This document shows, one piece after another, positions 20,950 through 26,461 of a DNA stretch of 26,461 bases (the stretch's first letter is position 1; every line of letters starts with the position of its first letter). The stretch is from JAZNOL01 sp045580815. Lineage in GTDB: Bacteria > Bacillota > Clostridia > RUG12999. Below the pieces are notes generated by a model that ran no database searches, was not told where the DNA came from, and worked only from the letters and a program-made list of their open reading frames with translations. The stretch covers positions 1-26,461 of the forward strand of contig JAZNOL010000079.1 in assembly GCA_045580815.1 (NCBI GenBank). Reading direction: 5' to 3'. Position numbers and translations under genes: made by a program.

Positions 20950-23577
20950 TTAAAGTGATTCTGTTTCTTTTTTGAGTTTATAAAGAATATTCATACTCTC
21001 AATTGGAGTGAGCGTATCAAGATTAATCTTTTTAAGTTCGTTGACTATCTGCTGACCGAGAGTTTCCTCAAGGCTAAGCTGCATAGTCTGCTCAAACTGC
21101 TGTTCTTTTTTCTGTTGTTCTGTATTAATGCTGTCAAATTCACCGGGTTCTCCCGACGTTTGTTTGCTTTCCGATTCAAAGCCTTTAAGCAGCTTCCTTG
21201 CTCTTACAACAACTTTTTTCGGCAGTCCGGCAAGTCTTGCAACCTCTACGCCGTAGCTTTCATCAGCACCGCCCTCAATAATTTTGCGAAGAAAAACAAT
21301 ATCCTCGCCTCTTTGCTTGATTGCTACACTGAAATTTTTAACTCCCGGAATTATATTTTCAAGCTGGACAAGCTCATGATAATGTGTTGCAAAAAGAGTT
21401 TTTGCACCGCAGATTTTCTTGTCTGCCGTATATTCCGCCACAGCCCACGCAATCGCCAGCCCGTCATAGGTACTGGTGCCTCTGCCGATTTCGTCATAAA
21501 TAATAAGGCTTTTTGCGGTTGCGTGTTTCAAAATATACGAAACCTCGCTCATTTCCACCATGAACGTGCTCTGTCCCGAAGCTAAGTCATCGGACGCACC
21601 CACTCTGGTGAATATGCTGTCAACAATACCTATTCTTGCACTCTGTGCCGGCACAAAACTGCCTATCTGTGCCATAAGTGTAATGAGTGCTGTCTGGCGC
21701 ATATATGTAGATTTTCCCGCCATGTTGGGACCTGTAATTATAAGAAATCTGCTGTCTGCACCGTTAAAATAAACGTCATTTGGCACAAACATATCATCGC
21801 TGAGCCGTTCAACAACCGGATGTCTGCCCTGTCTTATATCGATAATGTCCGATGTGTCAACATCAGGACGGCAGTAATTATGCTTTGCGGCAGTTTCAGC
21901 AAGCGAGTACAGTGCATCAACCGTGCCGATTGCCGCTGCCGTGCGTGCAATGCGTTCCATATTATCGGCAACAGAATCACGAAGCTGTTCAAAAAGCCTG
22001 TATTCAAGCTGAACACTTTTTTCTTCTGCACCGATAACTTTATCTTCAATTTCTTTAAGTTGCTCTGTTATATAACGTTCTCCGTTTGTAAGAGTCTGTT
22101 TGCGTATGTAGGTTTCGGGAACTTTATCGACATTTGATTTTGAAACCTCAATATAGTATCCGAAAACCTTGTTATAACCGATTTTTAAGTTTTTGATACC
22201 GGTTTTTTCACGTTCCTCGTTTTCTATTGCCGTAAGTCCGCCTTTGCCGAAAGAAAGTGCACGGCGGTATTCGTCAAGCTGCATATTGTAGCCGTCTTTG
22301 AAAATGCCACCGTCACGGAGCGAAACCGGCGGATTTTCAATGATTCCCCTGTCGATTTCATCAAAAACATCTTCAAGGGTATCTATATTTTCAAATGCCT
22401 CACGCAGTGCTGCACTTTTTGCGTTTTCCAGTTCTTTTGAAAACGCCGGAAGCATCTGCAAAGAGGTTTTAAGTGATGCAAGATCACGGGCGTTTGCTGT
22501 TTTGCACACGATTTTGCTGAGGATTCGTTCCATATCAAGAACTGTTTTAAGCAGGTCTCTTATATTTGTGCGGAAAACAATGTCCTTGCAAAGCTCTTCA
22601 ACACCCGAAAGGCGTTTGTTTATAAGTGTACAGTTTACAAGAGGCTGCTCAACCCATTTACGCAGGCGGCGTGCACCCATTGCTGTCTGCGTGCAGTCTA
22701 TCGCCCACAGGAGTGAACCTTTTTTTGCTTTTGTACGCATAGTTTCGGTAAGTTCAAGGTTTCGTTTTGAGTTGATGTCAATCTCCATAAACTCGCCGAC
22801 TGTGTAATAATTCACCTTGTTTATGTGGTTTATACCTGTTTTCTGTGTCTGTTTTATATATTCAACCGCACCGGCGATAGCGTGGTAAGAAATATCGTTC
22901 TCGTCAAGCACATTGCCGTCAAACTGGCATCTGTTTGTTGCCTGCGGATTTGAAAAATACCGTTTCGCATCTCTGGTAACGTAAATTCCCAATCCGGTCA
23001 CAATACGGTCAATGTTTAAGTCACCTGAAGCCTCAAAGCTGAGAAGTGCTTCGGAGGGATTGTATCTTGAAATTTCGCAGATGAGATTCTGATAAATTTC
23101 GTTTGTAAGCGATGTTGCATAAAGCTCACCGGTAGAAAAATCAACAAAGCAAAGACCTATTTCGCCGTCTTTTTCGTGTATGGAAACAAGAAAATTGTTT
23201 TTTGAAGAATCAACAACACTGTCGCTTATGATTGTCGCCGGTGTTACCACACGTATAACCTCACGGCGTACAATTTTGTTTGCCTTCGACGGTTCTTCCA
23301 TCTGTTCACAGATTGCCACTTTATAGCCTTTTTCAACCAGCTTTGTTATATAACCCTCACTACTGTGAAAGGGAATTCCGCACATGGGGGCACGCTCAGG
23401 CATACCACAATCTCTGCCGGTGAGAGTAAGCTCCAGTTCTTTTGAAGCAGTAATCGCATCGTCAAAAAACATTTCATAAAAATCTCCCAGACGGTAAAAC
23501 AAAATGCAGTCTTTATATTCTTCTTTCGTCAGAAGATACTGCTCCATCATCGCTGTGTATCCCATAAAAATTCCCAT
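20950..23577 (-). CDS. mutS: DNA mismatch repair protein MutS
   Basis: This mismatch-sensing ATPase is about 875 residues long. The mismatch-binding F33-Y-E35 lies in G-D-F-Y-E-M-F, Walker A is G616-P-N-M-A-G-K622-S-T, and D-E-I-G-R-G-T-S-T-Y-D-G is Walker B plus signature. The C-terminus has a Q-L-S-L motif possibly binding the sliding clamp, and a dimerisation helix (L-x-P-I-E-S-M-N-I-L-Y-K-L-K). The start is uncertain: ATG at 23577 or 23565, or GTG at 23592, none with a good ribosome-binding site. An inverted repeat overlaps this region. It belongs with mutL downstream, although a repeat separates them. Confidence 0.95.
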   Translation of the reverse strand: MGIFMGYTAMMEQYLLTKEEYKDCILFYRLGDFYEMFFDDAITASKELELTLTGRDCGMPERAPMCGIPFHSSEGYITKLVEKGYKVAICEQMEEPSKANKIVRREVIRVVTPATIISDSVVDSSKNNFLVSIHEKDGEIGLCFVDFSTGELYATSLTNEIYQNLICEISRYNPSEALLSFEASGDLNIDRIVTGLGIYVTRDAKRYFSNPQATNRCQFDGNVLDENDISYHAIAGAVEYIKQTQKTGINHINKVNYYTVGEFMEIDINSKRNLELTETMRTKAKKGSLLWAIDCTQTAMGARRLRKWVEQPLVNCTLINKRLSGVEELCKDIVFRTNIRDLLKTVLDMERILSKIVCKTANARDLASLKTSLQMLPAFSKELENAKSAALREAFENIDTLEDVFDEIDRGIIENPPVSLRDGGIFKDGYNMQLDEYRRALSFGKGGLTAIENEEREKTGIKNLKIGYNKVFGYYIEVSKSNVDKVPETYIRKQTLTNGERYITEQLKEIEDKVIGAEEKSVQLEYRLFEQLRDSVADNMERIARTAAAIGTVDALYSLAETAAKHNYCRPDVDTSDIIDIRQGRHPVVERLSDDMFVPNDVYFNGADSRFLIITGPNMAGKSTYMRQTALITLMAQIGSFVPAQSARIGIVDSIFTRVGASDDLASGQSTFMVEMSEVSYILKHATAKSLIIYDEIGRGTSTYDGLAIAWAVAEYTADKKICGAKTLFATHYHELVQLENIIPGVKNFSVAIKQRGEDIVFLRKIIEGGADESYGVEVARLAGLPKKVVVRARKLLKGFESESKQTSGEPGEFDSINTEQQKKEQQFEQTMQLSLEETLGQQIVNELKKINLDTLTPIESMNILYKLKKETESL

Positions 23578-23578
23578 A

Positions 23579-23805
23579 GCCTTTCTGCCCACAAATAGTA
23601 ATAAAAATATATACGCATCACTTTATGGGCAGAAAAGGCGTATAATCGGAATTATGTACATCGCTTTTTCGTGCCGCACGGGCACGAAAATTTGGCGGTG
23701 CATTAAATTTCGCTAACCAAAAGATACCGAAATTACGCTGTTTTATACGGGTTCGGATTACTCACTTTCGGTTAGAGGCATTAACGTGATTTTTCACGTT
23801 AGTGC
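23579..23805. repeat. Palindrome-rich ylbF-mutS gap, likely a dispersed repeat or structured RNA
   Basis: Four inverted repeats are packed into 227 bases. GCCTTTCTGCCCA (23579-23591) pairs with TGGGCAGAAAAGGC (23626-23639, one extra base). TTTTCGTGCC-GCACG-GGCACGAAAA (23666-23690) is a perfect ten-bp hairpin. CTAACCAAAAG (23713-23723) pairs with CTTTCGGTTAG (23765-23775). GCATTAACGTGA-TTTT-TCACGTTAGTGC (23778-23805) is a 12-pair hairpin. None has a terminator T-tract. No protein-coding frame is supported. It resembles inter-gene repeats I associate with gut Clostridia, but this needs a genome search. Confidence 0.55.
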
Positions 23806-23833
23806 TCCTTGTCTTTATGGATTTAAACTGTTA

Positions 23834-24232
23834 TCAATGGCATCCGCTACAGGTTGAGCATGAGCCTGTACATGAAGAATGCTCGCCATCGGCATCTTCG
23901 CCTGTCACGCAGAACTGGATAACCGCATTTACATCAGAAAGCAGTTTTTCTGCCGCCGCTTTTGCTTCGGTATATTCTTTTATAACGCCGTTTTTTATAA
24001 GGTCATTATACTGTTTTGCCAGTTTTTTGCGGATTTCTATCATTTCCATGGGTTTGATGTCTTCTTTTTGCATCTGTGCGGCAAGCTCACCGCGTTCTGC
24101 GTTATATTTCAGCAGAAGTGCCTGTGCTTCCTCGTCTGTTTTGAATTTTTCTTCTGCCTCAGCAAATCTTACAAACTGCTCGCTTACTGAAATTGCCTCA
24201 CCAAGCTGTTTTGCCATTTCTAAAATATCCAT
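23834..24232 (-). CDS. ylbF: YlbF/YmcA (RicF-like) family protein with cysteine-rich tail
   Basis: This 132-residue mostly helical protein matches the YlbF/YmcA family: N-terminal A-K-Q-L-G-E-A-I, E-A-E-E-K-F-K-T-D-E-E-A-Q-A-L-L, then Y-N-A-x-R-G-E-L. The C-terminus carries five cysteines (C108, C121, C125, C128, C131). In Bacillus the Ric complex (YlbF, YmcA, YaaT) binds iron-sulfur clusters through such cysteines and supports RNase Y-dependent mRNA maturation. No YmcA or YaaT is in the window. AAAGGA precedes the ATG, 17 bases after miaB. Confidence 0.8.
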   Translation of the reverse strand: MDILEMAKQLGEAISVSEQFVRFAEAEEKFKTDEEAQALLLKYNAERGELAAQMQKEDIKPMEMIEIRKKLAKQYNDLIKNGVIKEYTEAKAAAEKLLSDVNAVIQFCVTGEDADGEHSSCTGSCSTCSGCH

Positions 24233-24249
24233 TTTTCTTTTCCTTTCTG

Positions 24250-25638
24250 TTATATCAGCTCACCTTTAAGGTAAAACGATTTTGCTTCTGTTATTTTTAC
24301 TGTTTTATATGTGCCTATCAGGCTTTCATCGCCCACAAAATGCACAATTTTGTTTGTATCTGTATGACCGGTCAGCAAATTGTCTTTTGTTTTGCTTGTG
24401 CCGTCAACAAGCACCTCGTACTCGTTTCCCACATAACCGGAATTTATTTCAAAATTTATATCCTGCTGCACTTTTAAAAGTCTCTCAAGGTTTGCGTGCT
24501 TTTCTTCTTCAGAAATTACGTCCTCCATTTTTGCGGCAACAGTGCCTGTCCGCCGTGAATAAATAAAGCTGAACACACCGTCAAACCGCACTTTTTTAAG
24601 CACATCGAGAGTATGCTCAAACTCCTCGGTTGTTTCACCCGGAAATCCCACAATAACATCTGTTGTGAGGGCAATGCCCGGAATACGTTTCTTTATTTTC
24701 ATAACAAGCTCAAGATACTGCTCTTTTGTATACCGGCGGTTCATTTTTTCAAGCACCCGTGTGCATCCTGCCTGAAACGGCAGATGCAGCGATTTGCAAA
24801 CCTTGTCACAGGTTGCCATTGTTTCAATAAGCTCGTCACTTAAATCTTTCGGATGGGAGGTCATAAACCGTATGCGACGCACGCCCGGAATATCGTTAAC
24901 CTGTTTTAAAAGCTGTGCAAACGTAATTTTTTCTTCAAGCCCCTTGCCGTATGAATTTACATTCTGACCAAGCAGGTTTATTTCGGTATATCCTACTGCG
25001 GCAAGAGCTTTTATTTCGGCAAGAACATTTTCGGGTTTTCGTGATTTTTCACGTCCTCTGGTATATGGAACAATACAGTATGAACAGAAATTGTCACAAC
25101 CGTACATTATGCTGACATTACAGCTTCCGCCTGGCTCACGGCGGCTGGGCATACCCTCGGTAATTTCGCTTTTATCAAGAATTTCAAAGGTGCGTTTGCC
25201 GGTGCTTAATTTGTTTAAAACAAGCGCCGGGAATCTGTCAATATTATGCGTGCCGAAAATAATATCCACATAAGGATAAGATTTTCTCAGCTTTTCAACA
25301 ACCTGCGGCTGTTGCATCATGCATCCGCAAACACAGACAATAAGCTCCGGATTTTGTTCCTTTAACTTTTTAAACTGCCCCACATTGCCGTAAATGCGGC
25401 TTTCTGCCCCTTCACGGACAGCACAGGTGTTTATGACAATTATATCGGCAAATTTTGCCTCGTCACAAAAGCCATAACCCATACATTCAAGCATTCCCCG
25501 GATATTTTCCATATCTGCCGTGTTCTGTGCACAGCCGAATACATGAGTGTATGCCAGATATTTTCTGCCGGCAGATTTGCTTTTTGCATTTATAATATCG
25601 CCGACCTTTGCAATATCGGCTGTTCCCGCAAATTCCAA
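24250..25638 (-). CDS. miaB: tRNA-2-methylthio-N6-dimethylallyladenosine synthase MiaB
   Basis: This is a 462-residue radical-SAM methylthiotransferase acting on i6A37 made by MiaA. An N-terminal UPF0004 domain holds one cluster through C36, C72 and C106. The radical-SAM motif is C181-x3-C185-x2-C188 (C-D-N-F-C-S-Y-C), and a C-terminal TRAM domain binds tRNA. The start is a TTG (25636-25638) with GGAGAG eight bases upstream. It is the first gene of the long minus-strand series, with its own promoter about 50 bases upstream. The related MtaB and RimO are less likely because G-C-A-Q-N-T-A-D-M-E and the spacing fit MiaB. Confidence 0.95.
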   Translation of the reverse strand: MEFAGTADIAKVGDIINAKSKSAGRKYLAYTHVFGCAQNTADMENIRGMLECMGYGFCDEAKFADIIVINTCAVREGAESRIYGNVGQFKKLKEQNPELIVCVCGCMMQQPQVVEKLRKSYPYVDIIFGTHNIDRFPALVLNKLSTGKRTFEILDKSEITEGMPSRREPGGSCNVSIMYGCDNFCSYCIVPYTRGREKSRKPENVLAEIKALAAVGYTEINLLGQNVNSYGKGLEEKITFAQLLKQVNDIPGVRRIRFMTSHPKDLSDELIETMATCDKVCKSLHLPFQAGCTRVLEKMNRRYTKEQYLELVMKIKKRIPGIALTTDVIVGFPGETTEEFEHTLDVLKKVRFDGVFSFIYSRRTGTVAAKMEDVISEEEKHANLERLLKVQQDINFEINSGYVGNEYEVLVDGTSKTKDNLLTGHTDTNKIVHFVGDESLIGTYKTVKITEAKSFYLKGELI

Positions 25639-25687
25639 CGCTGTATCTCTCCAATCAAATTCTTCCCGATTTTAGACTATATATTAT

Positions 25688-25716
25688 ATTATAATATAAA
25701 ATAATAAAAAAAGCAA
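25688..25716 (-). promoter_or_regulatory. Promoter of miaB and the downstream gene series
   Basis: TTGCTT (25716-25711), a 17-base spacer and a perfect TATAAT (25693-25688) on the minus strand. The start should be near 25681, giving a leader of about 40 bases before the miaB TTG. The surrounding DNA is extremely AT-rich, so chance matches are more likely than usual. Confidence 0.65.
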
Positions 25717-25796
25717 GTAAAATATTGAATTTTCTTAAAAAAATATGTCGAAATTAACTTTATGGCAAAAATCATGCCGATTATGAAAAAAAGTAT

Positions 25797-25824
25797 TTGC
25801 TTTTTTGAAAATTTGTGTTATAAT
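25797..25824 (+). promoter_or_regulatory. Promoter of nth, divergent from miaB
   Basis: TTGCTT (25797-25802), a 16-base spacer and TATAAT (25819-25824) point right. Transcription would start near 25831, about 58 bases before the nth start. It is back-to-back with the miaB promoter across roughly 80 AT-rich bases. Confidence 0.65.
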
Positions 25825-25888
25825 ATAAAGTGATGTATTATGCAGAATTTTGAGGTGCCGTTTTAAACCGGAAAGGACGTGGGCAAAA

Positions 25889-26461
25889 TTGACAAAACGT
25901 GAAAAACAGCTTAGAGAAAAAATTGAAGAAATCCGCAAAATTTTCGGTGTGGTTTATGCCGATGCCGAATGTTCTCTTGATTTTGAAGACCCACTTCAGC
26001 TTCTGATTGCAACACAGCTTGCCGCACAGTGTACGGATAAGCGTGTGAATATGGTTACGCCGGCACTTTTTTCACGCTACAAAACCGTTTCGGATTTTGC
26101 CGATGCCGATATAAACGAGCTTGAAGATTATATCCGTTCAACCGGATTTTATCACAACAAGGCAAAAAATATTATCGGATGCTGTAAAAAACTTATCAGT
26201 GATTTCGGCGGACAGGTTCCGGAAACAATGGAAGAACTGACCTCTCTGCCCGGCGTTGGCAGAAAAACCGCCAACATTATAATCGGCGATGTTTATAAAC
26301 AACCGGCAATAGTTATAGATACCCACGCAAAACGAATTGCAAAGCGCATAGGGCTGACCAAAAACACCGACCCTACAAAAATCGAATTTGACCTTGCAAA
26401 ATTTTTGCCGGAAGATTATACCTTTGAATTCTGCCACCAGCTTGTTTACCACAAGTCGGAG
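25889..26461 (+). CDS. nth: Endonuclease III (base-excision repair), 3' end outside the window
   Basis: 191 codons are visible and the frame is open at the window edge. The protein cuts DNA at oxidised pyrimidines and abasic sites. The helix-hairpin-helix L-P-G-V-G-R-K126-T-A-N carries the catalytic lysine, and I-D144-T-H carries the catalytic aspartate. Q-L-A-A-Q-C-T-D is the usual N-terminal motif. The start is a TTG (25889-25891) after AAAGGA; no in-frame ATG or GTG fits. The iron-sulfur cysteines expected at the C-terminus lie beyond the edge. The visible end reads Y-H-K-S-E where many relatives have H-G-R. Confidence 0.93.
   Translation, partial: MTKREKQLREKIEEIRKIFGVVYADAECSLDFEDPLQLLIATQLAAQCTDKRVNMVTPALFSRYKTVSDFADADINELEDYIRSTGFYHNKAKNIIGCCKKLISDFGGQVPETMEELTSLPGVGRKTANIIIGDVYKQPAIVIDTHAKRIAKRIGLTKNTDPTKIEFDLAKFLPEDYTFEFCHQLVYHKSE

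Noticed and set aside
22298..22807. Plus-strand 169-codon frame inside mutS
   Set aside because: It is wholly antisense to well-conserved mutS coding sequence, with no ribosome-binding site and no recognisable domain.
23666..23690. Intrinsic terminator between ylbF and mutS
   Set aside because: The ten-bp stem is strong, but neither side has a T-tract after the GC-rich arm beyond the bases already in the stem.
23504..23716. Plus-strand 70-codon frame over the mutS start and the adjacent palindromes
   Set aside because: It spans the antisense mutS 5' end and the repeat-like hairpins with no ribosome-binding site; translated repeat DNA is the likely explanation.
25735..25938. Minus-strand 67-codon frame in the miaB-nth divergent region
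   Set aside because: It overlaps the nth promoter and the nth start antisense, in AT-rich DNA, and has no supporting features.
26138..26452. Minus-strand 104-codon frame antisense to nth
   Set aside because: The plus strand carries catalytic motifs of endonuclease III over the same bases.

Overview
The window looks like a chromosomal segment of a low-to-moderate GC Bacillota, most probably a gut-type Clostridia (Oscillospirales/Ruminococcaceae-like). The grounds are the zinc-type S14, the zinc-ribbon L24, the Gram-positive gene order yggS(ylmE)-sepF-ylmG-ylmH-divIVA-ileS, strong GGAGG ribosome-binding sites, frequent TTG starts, and intergenic repeats of a style I associate with gut Clostridia. 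The species cannot be named from the sequence alone.

Region 1 (1-9640, minus strand) is the fused S10-spc ribosomal-protein operon in canonical order: rpsJ, rplC, rplD, rplW, rplB, rpsS, rplV, rpsC, rplP, rpmC, rpsQ, rplN, rplX, rplE, rpsN, rpsH, rplF, rplR, rpsE, rpmD, rplO, then the first five codons of secY at the left edge. It is read from a clear SigA-type promoter (9610-9638) through a structured leader of about 300 nt. That leader contains a terminator-like hairpin whose two arms can alternatively pair with an upstream segment, so it looks like an attenuator. A second structured spacer of about 175 nt separates rpsJ from rplC.

Region 2 (about 9640-11050) is an accessory island. Two almost identical 153-154 bp repeat elements, in the same orientation, bracket a plus-strand unit. 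That unit has a consensus promoter (10106-10134), a highly folded RNA (10141-10291), an intrinsic terminator (10315-10349), and a 95-residue exported protein with an Ada-like H-x3-C...C-x2-C zinc motif. The folded RNA plus terminator is the best candidate here for something undescribed. It could be a free small RNA with 6S-like architecture or an attenuating leader for the small gene.

Region 3 (11050-25720, minus strand) is a long co-oriented series, read miaB, ylbF, mutS, mutL, miaA, an HlyD-like membrane-anchored protein, yggS, sepF, yggT/ylmG, ylmH, divIVA, ileS. It ends in a strong terminator (10991-11023). It combines tRNA modification (MiaA and MiaB act successively on A37), mismatch repair (MutS/MutL), cell division (SepF, YlmG, YlmH, DivIVA) and isoleucine charging. 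Many junctions overlap or abut, which suggests translational coupling. The two large gaps in this series (ylbF-mutS and mutS-mutL) hold palindromic repeat-like DNA.

Region 4 (25720 to the end) is a divergent promoter region and the plus-strand nth gene (endonuclease III), cut off by the window edge before its C-terminus.
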